Assembly (NCBI RefSeq): GCF_019457885.1
Contig: NZ_JAHZST010000007.1
Coordinates: forward strand, 1-64,000
From: Shewanella nanhaiensis
GTDB lineage: Bacteria; Pseudomonadota; Gammaproteobacteria; Enterobacterales; Shewanellaceae
Direction: 5' to 3'
Length of the DNA: 64,000 nucleotides
This document shows positions 17,991-25,472 of the stretch, piece by piece. The notes under the pieces were generated by a model that made no database searches, was not told the origin of the DNA, and saw only the letters and a list, made by a program, of their open reading frames with translations. Both the position numbers and the translations under genes were made by a program. The first letter of the stretch is position 1. Each line of letters begins with the position of its first letter.

Positions 17991-18017
17991 AAAAGCGCGG
18001 ATTTAATCCGCGCTTTT
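17991..18017. terminator. bidirectional terminator
   Basis: AAAAGCGCGGAT, a TTA loop, then ATCCGCGCTTTTT, between the convergent lipoprotein and PepSY genes. Confidence 0.85.
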
Positions 18018-18047
18018 TACTGATTTGTTACTAGCATATAGTCTGTT

Positions 18048-19625
18048 TTAGGCCAACTCAGGTTCACTATTCGCTTCGGCAAGAATCGGCGGTGGTGCTT
18101 TCTTGTTAAACAGTGAAAAAGCCACTGTGATAAACAAAATTGCAGTACAAGCTAACCCTACTTGCACGCCAGCGACACTAAATATTCCTAAACTAAGCAG
18201 GTTGACAATCTGATGGTGAAAGAGAACAAAATCGCTAAACAGTACCAGTAAAAGTACAGCCCCCGTGCTCACCAAAGAGATAAACAGCAGCCTACTTTTA
18301 TCTAAGATAAACCACGCTAGTCCCATGTAGAGTCCCAATGTAATAACAAAGCTTGCTATCATCACATTCTCACGACCAAGCAGATCTATGGGTAATAGGC
18401 GCTCAAATAAAAACGCCACAGCAGTGGCTAACATCACCCCCATAGTCGTTCCTAAGGTAATGCTGTTTACCACTGCAGTCTGCTTGACTGAAAAGTGCCG
18501 CTGCTCCATACGTTTCTCAACCCAAAGCAGGTTACCACTCACGATCAGCACACATACTCCCATACCTAATAGAAAGTAGATAAGCTTTAAATCAATACCG
18601 GCATAATCCCCAAAATGCAGTGTCGCAAGAACCGTTTGACCTGTTGTTACCATGTTGGGAGAGGTCGGAGTTTTGGAAAAAATCACCTCACCATTATCCA
18701 GTGCGAACACCTGTTCAACGGGGCCAACAAACTCACCAGAAACATTGCCATAGATCTGAATAAGAGCACTCTTATCACCATAGTTGTAGAGGCGAATGGC
18801 CGCGGCATCTTGACCAAAGTCCTGAACATGCTGTGCCAGTAATTTATCTATCTCATCTTGACTACCAAGCGGTTCTCCCAGCCATTCAGGCTTAGGTTGT
18901 GTGTAGCCCGCATCAGTCAATAATGCCTCCTGATCTCCCTTATACAACACCAGGGCAAAGGCGACTTGATAGATAATCACTAAGTTAAAAATGAGGCCTG
19001 TGATCGCATACATCAAGGTAAAAGGCAGAGTCATAACACCTATCAGGTTGTGCATCGTCAGTAACTGATCGCGCTTTCCCTCTCCAGTTCGGTAGAGAAA
19101 AAACTGCCTGAAAAGCTTACGTGCATGAATAAAGATACCTGAGACCAAAGCGAAGCAGAAGAACAGAGTTACAAAACCGATAATATAGCTGCCATAGGGA
19201 ATGTTGAGATTGTAGTGCAGGTGATAGAGAAACTCTGCCAAGTAAAAATCATCAATTTTCGCCACCGTCTTCCCAGATACTGGGTCTATCAGTAATGCCA
19301 CATAATCAATATCAGAGGTGGTGCCTTCCGGCAAAATAATATCCACATAGGCGCTATAAAAAGGAAATGCTAAGGTGGGGGAAACCAAGGTTAAATGCTC
19401 TTTTGCATTGAAAGGATAATCTTTTATGGCGAGCTGCATGATCTCACTGGCGGGAAGTGGCTCACCTTGTGCTGGAGCATGGTGTGGCAATATAGACCAA
19501 AGGGCTATCTCATTACGAAACAAGCTTATCGAGCCAGTAAAAAATACGATAAACAGCAAACCAGAGATAATTAATCCCAACCAACTGTGCGCTTCGGTAA
19601 TTCGTTTTAAAAATTGTTTATTCAT
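18048..19625 (-). CDS. PepSY-associated transmembrane protein, iron-uptake type
   Basis: 525 aa with a PepSY_TM architecture: the first helix carries E-A-H-S-W-L-G-L, then a periplasmic PepSY-like region (about 55-130), H-L-H-Y-N-L at about 139, a helix pair around 150-225 with L-T-M-H-N-L-I-G, a second periplasmic region, and five or six further helices at 340-510. The conserved His residues in helices are of the haem or metal-binding type seen in ferric-siderophore reductases of the FsrB/FoxB class. Reduction of imported ferric chelates is the likely role, inferred from family and operon. It is the last gene of a three-gene operon behind a Fur-like box. Confidence 0.8.
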   Translation of the reverse strand: MNKQFLKRITEAHSWLGLIISGLLFIVFFTGSISLFRNEIALWSILPHHAPAQGEPLPASEIMQLAIKDYPFNAKEHLTLVSPTLAFPFYSAYVDIILPEGTTSDIDYVALLIDPVSGKTVAKIDDFYLAEFLYHLHYNLNIPYGSYIIGFVTLFFCFALVSGIFIHARKLFRQFFLYRTGEGKRDQLLTMHNLIGVMTLPFTLMYAITGLIFNLVIIYQVAFALVLYKGDQEALLTDAGYTQPKPEWLGEPLGSQDEIDKLLAQHVQDFGQDAAAIRLYNYGDKSALIQIYGNVSGEFVGPVEQVFALDNGEVIFSKTPTSPNMVTTGQTVLATLHFGDYAGIDLKLIYFLLGMGVCVLIVSGNLLWVEKRMEQRHFSVKQTAVVNSITLGTTMGVMLATAVAFLFERLLPIDLLGRENVMIASFVITLGLYMGLAWFILDKSRLLFISLVSTGAVLLLVLFSDFVLFHHQIVNLLSLGIFSVAGVQVGLACTAILFITVAFSLFNKKAPPPILAEANSEPELA

Positions 19626-19665
19626 AATTATGTTCTAAAGTGAGAAATCTATGGTCTACAAGCTC

Positions 19666-19917
19666 TTATCTGAGAAAAAACAGAGTATTAAAACTAATGG
19701 AGATAAGCAGTAAACCGCCGCAACGACGCCAAGCATGCCAAGCTGAATCACTGGCATAACACCAAATCATGGCTCCAACCCAGAGCGGAAACGAGATCAA
19801 TAACCCCACAAACAATCGAGTGTCGACTGCAAGCGGTAATAGGTAGTTGAGATTTAGCATCAGCGAGATAGAGATAAGACAACCACCAAATAGTGCGGCA
19901 AAGGTTTTAGACCACAT
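19666..19917 (-). CDS. small membrane protein, DUF3649-like
   Basis: 83 aa with two or three membrane helices. W-C-Y-A-S-D-S-A-W-H-A-W is close to the conserved end of DUF3649 proteins, which sit beside PepSY_TM genes in siderophore loci. Its start overlaps the stop of the preceding gene by about 10 bases, which indicates translational coupling. It probably forms a membrane complex with the PepSY protein; the biochemical role is unknown. Confidence 0.65.
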   Translation of the reverse strand: MWSKTFAALFGGCLISISLMLNLNYLLPLAVDTRLFVGLLISFPLWVGAMIWCYASDSAWHAWRRCGGLLLISISFNTLFFLR

Positions 19918-20242
19918 GCTGACCCCCCAACTGAGCCACAGCTAACCAAAAGGCCAAATTAACGCAACTAAAGGGAGCAAGTTTTAACTTCACATGACCG
20001 AGTAACAACACCTGACTAAGCCAGATAGCCAGGGTGAACACCAATACCATTAAGCTGGCGGCCACTAAATTATATTCAGCCATCAGTAACCAGATGCTCA
20101 ACATAAAAGAGGTAGCAAAGCCCAAAGTCGACGCCTCTTTGCTCAAAGGCTTTTTTAATAATCGCTGATGCTTACTGCACAGTAGCAAAGCTAAGCACCC
20201 CATCCAGAGCACAACCACAGCAGTTCCAATTACAATATTCAT
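19907..20242 (-). CDS. small membrane protein, DUF3325-like
   Basis: 111 aa from M-N-I-V-I-G, with three or four hydrophobic helices. The first helix ends in G-C-L-A-L-L-L-C-S-K-H-Q-R, matching the DUF3325 pattern of a helix followed by a basic His-containing loop. It is the first gene of the iron-type operon DUF3325-DUF3649-PepSY_TM, the order common in gammaproteobacterial siderophore-reductase loci. A Fur-like box lies 10-27 bases before the ATG. The alternative TTG start at 20254 would overlap that box and is less likely. Confidence 0.65.
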   Translation of the reverse strand: MNIVIGTAVVVLWMGCLALLLCSKHQRLLKKPLSKEASTLGFATSFMLSIWLLMAEYNLVAASLMVLVFTLAIWLSQVLLLGHVKLKLAPFSCVNLAFWLAVAQLGGQHVV

Positions 20243-20251
20243 TTCTATATA

Positions 20252-20269
20252 CAAATAATTATCATTTAC
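20252..20269 (-). promoter_or_regulatory. Fur-like box
   Basis: Read leftward: GTAAATGATAATTATTTG, with the core AATGATAATTATT matching the GATAATGATAAT-type Fur consensus over most positions. It sits just upstream of the three-gene PepSY operon and predicts iron repression. Confidence 0.65.
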
Positions 20270-20454
20270 ACAACTAGTAAGCCTAACATTTTCTCCCTCA
20301 ATATCGACTGAATTTACAATCGAATCAAAACGCTTAGCCTTCTTTTAATCGAAAGCAGCATAATAAGGAGCAACTAAGTAAAAAAACTGAACTATGAGCG
20401 TACAGGTGTAAGCCAATGAATAAATGGTAAATATCTTCTATCTTTAAACACAAA

Positions 20455-20472
20455 TTCAAACAATTGTTTAAA
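20455..20472 (+). promoter_or_regulatory. PsrA-like fatty-acid regulon operator
   Basis: TTCAAACAATTGTTTAAA is nearly palindromic, with CAAAC and GTTT half-sites as in gammaproteobacterial PsrA operators. It lies 80 bp before the acyl-CoA dehydrogenase start, which fits control by fatty-acid availability. Confidence 0.55.
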
Positions 20473-20551
20473 TTACTTGTTTGGAGCAATTGATCTATTG
20501 GTTAAATTGTGGCGTAATCTGGTTATATTTTTGATCGGATGAGCGAAGACA

Positions 20552-22789
20552 ATGAGCATAAGAACAAGATTAAAAAAAGTATTGCCTACCATTTCTACCA
20601 CTGAACAAGAAGCACTGGACGCCGGCGATGTATGGCTGGAAGGTTCGATTTACCAAGGCGTTCCTGACTTTACTGCCTTAAAAAATATTCCTGTAGCAGA
20701 GCTCTCTGTTGATGAACAGGCGTTTCTTGATGGTCCAGTGGCAACACTGTTGGAGATGGTCGATGACTTTGCCATTCAAGGTGCTAAGCACATCCCTGAT
20801 GATGTACTGACATTTCTCAAAACAAATAAATTCTTCTCACTCATCATTCCCAAAGCTTATGGCGGACTTGAGTTCAGCCCCTATGCCAACTCAACGATTG
20901 TGGCAACAATAGCCGCTAAAAGTTCGGCTGTAGCCGTCACAGTCATGGTGCCAAACTCACTAGGCCCAGGTGAACTCTTGATGCACTACGGCACCGATGA
21001 GCAGCGAGACTTCTGGTTGCCTCGCCTAGCCAATGGTTTAGATATCCCCTGTTTTGCTTTAACTAGCCCAGAGGCGGGCTCAGATGCTGGTGGGATCCCC
21101 GATATCGGTACCGTCACTTTTGGTGAATATGAAGGAAATCAAGTACTAGGTCTGTCAGTCACTTGGGACAAGCGCTATATCACCTTGGCACCTATCGCCT
21201 CAGTACTCGGACTGGCATTTAAAGTTCAAGATCCTAAAGGCTTACTTGGCGGAGATGAAGATCTTGGGATCACCTGCGCCCTTATTCCTAAAGCTCATCC
21301 AGGTGTTCAGTTGGGTAATCGTCACGATCCTATGGGCGTTAACTTCTATAACGGTACAACCCGAGGAGAAGATGTCTTTATCCCTATGGAGTTCATCATA
21401 GGTGGACAAAAGAATATTGGCCGTGGTTGGGCCATGTTAGTAGCTTGTCTTGGCGCAGGACGCGGGATCTCACTGCCAGCTTTAGGCGCTTCGGTTAGCC
21501 AATGCTCATTCAAATCTTCAGCTGAATACGCCGCGGTTCGTGAGCAGTTTGGTCTGTCCATCGGCAAATTTGAAGGTATTCAGGAAAAACTCGCCGACAT
21601 TGCAGGTAAAACCTATCTGCAAGAGTCAATGCGAGTACTCACAACCGAAGGCCTAGGCATTGGTCTTAAGCCTTCTGTTGTTACCGCTATCGCAAAATAC
21701 CATATGACAGAGCTTGGCCGTGACATTCTAAACTCAGCAATGGACATTCAAGCCGGTAAAGCGATCCAACGTGGACCACAAAACACACTCGCATCAGGTT
21801 ATGTAGCACAACCTATCGCAATTACGGTAGAGGGCGCCAACATACTTACCCGTAACCTGATGATCTTTGGCCAAGGCGTGATGCGCTGCCATCCATATCT
21901 GCAAAGCATGGTTGAAGCGATCCACAGCGATGACACTAATGCAGATAAAGTGTTTAACAGCATCTTTGCTAAAACTGTCGGCTATAGCGTTAATAACTCA
22001 CTACGTGCATTCAGGTTAGGTCTGCTGCCTTTTACCGCTCAAGCTACCTCGACTCTGTCAGAGGTGATCCCATATGAGAAATCGGTCAATAAACTTGCCT
22101 CAAAACTTGCAGTATATGCTGACTTCTCACTCTTAGTCTTGGGTGGTAAGCTCAAACAAGCCGAGATGCTTTCAGCCCGTCTAGGTGACGTAATGAGCTA
22201 CCTGTATGCAGCCATGGCATCAATCCGTTATTACGAACAAAAGCTGCCAAAGGAGCAGAGAGAGCAAGCCGCTCCCTACTTCCACTACGCAACCCGTTGG
22301 TCGCTCTGCAAAGCGGAAGAGGCACTACTGGCTTTCCTTGAAAACTTCCCCTCATCAGCCACTCGTAAGCTGATGCGTCTACTGACAGTCACCTACTCGG
22401 CTAAGATGCCAAAAGTGAATGATGACCTAGTCAGAGAGCTTGCTGAGCAAGCTCAGCTAAATACCGAGTTTAAGCGTAACTTAACTCATCTGATTAAACC
22501 TATCCCCGGGGATGGTAACGACATCAACGAGCAAGCTTATCTTGCGAAAATAGACTGCTTACCGCTACTTGCCAAAGTGAAAAAAGGGCTACGTAGCCGC
22601 CAGTTCAAGGCGGGAAGTCGATTCTCCATCACCTTAGATGCGGCGTTAGAAGCTAAGGTCATTGAGCTATCAGAGCATAAACTTCTGCTGGACTACAACC
22701 TTAAACGTGAGCGTGCTATTCGTGTTGATGAGTTTGATTTTGATATGAATTTAATCACTGAAAAAGCAGAACTTAAAATAGCTAACTAA
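20552..22789 (+). CDS. fadE: acyl-CoA dehydrogenase, FadE type
   Basis: 745 aa. The first step of fatty-acid beta-oxidation: FAD-dependent alpha,beta-dehydrogenation of acyl-CoA. The dehydrogenase core spans about 70-480, with L-I-I-P-K-A-Y-G-G-L in the N-terminal domain, A-L-T-S-P-E-A-G-S-D-A in the FAD/substrate-binding barrel, and catalytic base E427 in T-V-E-G-A-N-I-L-T-R. The C-terminal 250 residues are the DUF1974 region typical of long FadE proteins. It lacks the N-terminal membrane helices of E. coli FadE and begins directly with a soluble segment. It is monocistronic with a PsrA-like box upstream. As several paralogues are usual in this group, the symbol means the family rather than the orthologue. 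Confidence 0.88.
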   Translation: MSIRTRLKKVLPTISTTEQEALDAGDVWLEGSIYQGVPDFTALKNIPVAELSVDEQAFLDGPVATLLEMVDDFAIQGAKHIPDDVLTFLKTNKFFSLIIPKAYGGLEFSPYANSTIVATIAAKSSAVAVTVMVPNSLGPGELLMHYGTDEQRDFWLPRLANGLDIPCFALTSPEAGSDAGGIPDIGTVTFGEYEGNQVLGLSVTWDKRYITLAPIASVLGLAFKVQDPKGLLGGDEDLGITCALIPKAHPGVQLGNRHDPMGVNFYNGTTRGEDVFIPMEFIIGGQKNIGRGWAMLVACLGAGRGISLPALGASVSQCSFKSSAEYAAVREQFGLSIGKFEGIQEKLADIAGKTYLQESMRVLTTEGLGIGLKPSVVTAIAKYHMTELGRDILNSAMDIQAGKAIQRGPQNTLASGYVAQPIAITVEGANILTRNLMIFGQGVMRCHPYLQSMVEAIHSDDTNADKVFNSIFAKTVGYSVNNSLRAFRLGLLPFTAQATSTLSEVIPYEKSVNKLASKLAVYADFSLLVLGGKLKQAEMLSARLGDVMSYLYAAMASIRYYEQKLPKEQREQAAPYFHYATRWSLCKAEEALLAFLENFPSSATRKLMRLLTVTYSAKMPKVNDDLVRELAEQAQLNTEFKRNLTHLIKPIPGDGNDINEQAYLAKIDCLPLLAKVKKGLRSRQFKAGSRFSITLDAALEAKVIELSEHKLLLDYNLKRERAIRVDEFDFDMNLITEKAELKIAN

Positions 22790-22813
22790 TTTTAATATCA
22801 AATACTTATTGAT

Positions 22814-22840
22814 AAAACGCAGCCTATTGGCTGCGTTTTT
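22814..22840. terminator. terminator overlapping the end of the convergent marR gene
   Basis: AAAACGCAGCC, a TATT loop, then GGCTGCGTTTTT. It ends the fadE transcript, and part of the hairpin encodes the last residues of the MarR protein (K-R-S-Q, stop). Confidence 0.85.
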
Positions 22841-23393
22841 CATGCTCAACACAGATAAGCAAAATATCTTGTGCAGACAGCGCCTCTTGGGTCAAACCAC
22901 AAAAATAGCTACCATCGTCCCGCTTCTGGTTATGACTACAGGTTTGACACTGACCAAAACTTTTAAAACCATTGGCATCTTGAACTTGCCTTAACATAGC
23001 CCTCAACATATCAGCGGTTTTTCCAAGCTCATCCTCTGAGCTATTATGACAGGCAAGTTTGAGCATGTTTGCTGGCATCAAGCGCTCAACAAGGTGCTCC
23101 CCCTGCTCGCTAACAGCTAGGTGCGTCACTCGCTTATCATTCTTATCCGCTTGTTTTAATACAAGCCCCTTAGACTCCAATATTTTTATCGACTGAGAGA
23201 CCGTTCCCTTAGTCAGCCCCAAAAATTCAGTCACCGCTTTTGGTGTATCTGAGTAACGGTTACAACTTGCCAAATAGCATAAGGCATCAAACTGCACTGG
23301 TTGTAGGCCGAACTCTGCTAGCTGGTGGCGCGCTTCACTTCGCAGCAAACTGCTAAGCCGCTCAATGAGCTGCTGGATAATTAATGTATTCAT
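22824..23393 (-). CDS. MarR-family regulator with cysteine-rich C-terminal tail
   Basis: 189 aa from M-N-T-L-I-I; an upstream in-frame extension crosses the presumed operators and is rejected. The winged helix-turn-helix covers about 30-105, with T-K-G-T-V-S-Q-S-I-K-I-L-E as recognition helix and D-K-N-D-K-R-V as the wing. After the usual MarR core comes an extra tail of about 40 residues with C-Q-T-C, F-C-G and I-C-V, four cysteines that suggest metal binding or thiol redox sensing. It diverges from the secreted protein/redoxin pair at 23528 and 24353. Its gap contains paired inverted repeats, so it probably represses itself and them. Confidence 0.82.
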   Translation of the reverse strand: MNTLIIQQLIERLSSLLRSEARHQLAEFGLQPVQFDALCYLASCNRYSDTPKAVTEFLGLTKGTVSQSIKILESKGLVLKQADKNDKRVTHLAVSEQGEHLVERLMPANMLKLACHNSSEDELGKTADMLRAMLRQVQDANGFKSFGQCQTCSHNQKRDDGSYFCGLTQEALSAQDILLICVEHEKRSQ

Positions 23394-23403
23394 GCTCTCA
23401 TGG

Positions 23404-23471
23404 TATCGAATCGAAACATTGTTGACAAGGTTATTTATCTGTGTAAATCTAAATGTAGTTTCGAATCGACA
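23404..23471 (+). promoter_or_regulatory. promoter flanked by two MarR-type operator half-repeats
   Basis: TATCGAATCGAAAC at 23404-23417 and GTTTCGAATCGACA at 23458-23471 are inverted copies with two mismatches, about 40 bp apart. Between them lies TTGACA (23422-23427), with a weak -10 (TAAATC) at 16-bp spacing directed to the gene at 23528. The layout fits repression by the divergent MarR protein. Confidence 0.5.
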
Positions 23472-23527
23472 CCACAATAAAAGCAAGACAGACTAAACAT
23501 TAAACAGACTAGCTCTAAGGAACACAG

Positions 23528-24274
23528 ATGAAACTCATACCCGTCATTTCAATACTCGTGCTTTCAAGCCTATCCATAGGCAGTGCTTCGGCACACCAAG
23601 CACACTCAGGAGGCATAAAAGCCAAACAGCAAGCTGGTGTTATTGCCCCTTTTGACATCATTCATACGAAAATATCTACCGAAGGAAACACCGCTATCTT
23701 CCATATCGCAGTCTCTGAAAAAGCAGGCACCAGTAAGCCAACAAAAACGGGGAAACTCGCCGGAAGCAGAGCTTTTGCTTATGTCTGGCCAACTAATATC
23801 GACAGCTTCGAGGTCGGTTTTGAACATCAAGCAGGGATCTTAGCTTTAGCTGTTGCCACGCATCCTGATTTTGATGATACCCCGTTATTTGATGAGAATA
23901 GAGATGGCAATACTGGAAACGACGGTAATATCTGGCACAGCCATTGGGTAGTTTTACAGCCTAATGAGCAGTGTGGAAAAGGCGCACTTGGTGTGGTTGA
24001 TATTCCTGAAGGCAGCAAACCCAGACTACCAAAAACTTGGCCAGGCTTCCCCATCTTGCTCGATAGCCCTGGTTGGCAGCCTACTATTAACGGTGAAACC
24101 GTTGAAGTACGCGTTCCCTTCGATGATATAGGTGTAGTCAGCAGCGCAAAGTTTGATGGAGTGACTGCCGGATTACGTATTAATGTTGATGTGCATGCCC
24201 CGCTATTTTGCGTTGTAGATGTATTTGATATCGCCTCTGGGGATCTAAGCCTTCCAGGAAAGGTTAATCAATAA
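23528..24274 (+). CDS. secreted protein of unknown function
   Basis: 248 aa with a signal peptide ending at A-S-A-H. The mature protein starts with a His-containing stretch (H-Q-A-H-S-G-G), and the middle holds an acidic, Asn/Gly-rich loop (D-E-N-R-D-G-N-T-G-N-D-G-N-I-W-H-S-H-W) that could bind metal. Two cysteines (Q-C-G and F-C-V) may form a disulfide. I recognise no family. It is the first gene of a probable operon with the redoxin 78 bp downstream, under the divergent MarR-type regulator, which suggests a periplasmic stress or redox task. Confidence 0.65.
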   Translation: MKLIPVISILVLSSLSIGSASAHQAHSGGIKAKQQAGVIAPFDIIHTKISTEGNTAIFHIAVSEKAGTSKPTKTGKLAGSRAFAYVWPTNIDSFEVGFEHQAGILALAVATHPDFDDTPLFDENRDGNTGNDGNIWHSHWVVLQPNEQCGKGALGVVDIPEGSKPRLPKTWPGFPILLDSPGWQPTINGETVEVRVPFDDIGVVSSAKFDGVTAGLRINVDVHAPLFCVVDVFDIASGDLSLPGKVNQ

Positions 24275-24352
24275 TCGATAAATCAACTTCTTCATCGACA
24301 GGGACGTCAAACCAGACTAATCCATTGGTCTCTTACCATAAGCGAGGTTTAT

Positions 24353-24925
24353 ATGACCCACTATCAACGAGCCCCTGAACTCCATGTTTCTGAGTGGCTC
24401 AACACACCAGAGCCCATCACATTGGCTCAGTTAAGGGGAGAGGTTGTGGTATTACACGCCTTTCAGATGTTATGTCCAACTTGTGTAAGTCACGGTTTGC
24501 CTCAAGCGCAAGCACTACATAAACTGTTTGCCGATGAGAAAGTTAACATTTTAGGACTGCATACGGTTTTTGAGCATCATCAGGTCATGGATAAAGCTGC
24601 CCTAGAGGTATTTATCAGTGAATACCGACTCAGTTTTCCTATCGGTATCGACACACCATCGACTCAAGGTGTGATCCCAAAGACGATGCAGGAATATATG
24701 CTAAGAGGGACCCCATCTATTATCGTCATCGATAAGCAGGGACAGGTCAGACTAAGCCATTTTGGCCATATTCCAGACTTAGCCCTTGGCAAGATAGTAG
24801 GTCAACTTGTTGCAGAGCCATTTGAAATAGCTAAGCAGCCCTCACCTTCAATAGACACTGACGCTATCAAGCCTCAGGAGGAGAAATTTGAGAAAGGTTG
24901 TGACCAAACAGGCTGCTCTATTTAA
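24353..24925 (+). CDS. thioredoxin-fold redoxin (TlpA/AhpC-TSA type)
   Basis: 190 aa with no signal peptide, so probably cytoplasmic. The thioredoxin fold spans about 20-155. The active site is C-P-T-C (C41, C44) after V-V-V-L-H-A-F-Q-M-L, followed by the cis-Pro loop R-G-T-P-S-I-I-V-I-D. A C-terminal extension ends in G-C-D-Q-T-G-C-S-I, an extra cysteine pair that could relay electrons or bind metal. It acts as a thiol-disulfide reductase or peroxiredoxin-like protein, together with the cysteine-bearing MarR regulator and the secreted protein upstream. The hairpin at 24943-24977 lacks a clear T-tract. Confidence 0.78.
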   Translation: MTHYQRAPELHVSEWLNTPEPITLAQLRGEVVVLHAFQMLCPTCVSHGLPQAQALHKLFADEKVNILGLHTVFEHHQVMDKAALEVFISEYRLSFPIGIDTPSTQGVIPKTMQEYMLRGTPSIIVIDKQGQVRLSHFGHIPDLALGKIVGQLVAEPFEIAKQPSPSIDTDAIKPQEEKFEKGCDQTGCSI

Positions 24926-25472
24926 TGTTAATTGGGTAAAGAGGGATTGGAGCCAGCAAGGTATGGCTCCTCATCCCAAATAATAGAAAACAACAGTTAA
25001 CATAAAGGCAACAAGAAAGAGTGGAACACGTGCTAAGAATAACGTAACCGAGATTAACTGTAGCTTTATTTAAGACAAAAATGTAAACACAAGGTTAACA
25101 GTAATTAATAAAACCAAACAATACAGAGTTAGTTTTAAATCCACTTTCATAAAGTTTTAATTGTAAATGTAATTTACAATTATTTTGTTTCTAAAAAATT
25201 ATTTGAAACAGATTAAAAACAAAAAGCAATAAACACAACATACTGAATAAATTATAAATAAATATAATTCCATCTAAAGCCCAATCAAATAGAGCCTTCA
25301 ACAAATATACCGTTTACCAGTCCGTTTAATAATTGTTTCATTTTGTATCTTCACGTGTTAAATATTTTTACGCGTTAAAGGCAATGGTTATTTTCGCTGT
25401 TGCTTTACGTAACAAACATAAAAAATACAAATAAAAATAAACATGACAAGTTGAAACTTTAAGGAAGATACA
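24926..25472. other. 547-bp AT-rich regulatory gap before the subtilase gene
   Basis: No gene was found. It contains a GGAGCCA/TGGCTCC hairpin at 24949-24970, very AT-rich sequence, the strong palindrome listed separately at 25158-25182, and GGAAG six bases before the subtilase ATG. Its length suggests complex transcriptional control of the protease. Confidence 0.55.
25158..25182. promoter_or_regulatory. perfect 11-3-11 palindrome
   Basis: TAATTGTAAAT, a GTA spacer, then ATTTACAATTA. A perfect 11-bp inverted repeat without a T-tract, about 290 bp before the subtilase start. An operator for a dimeric regulator is more likely than a terminator. Confidence 0.5.
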
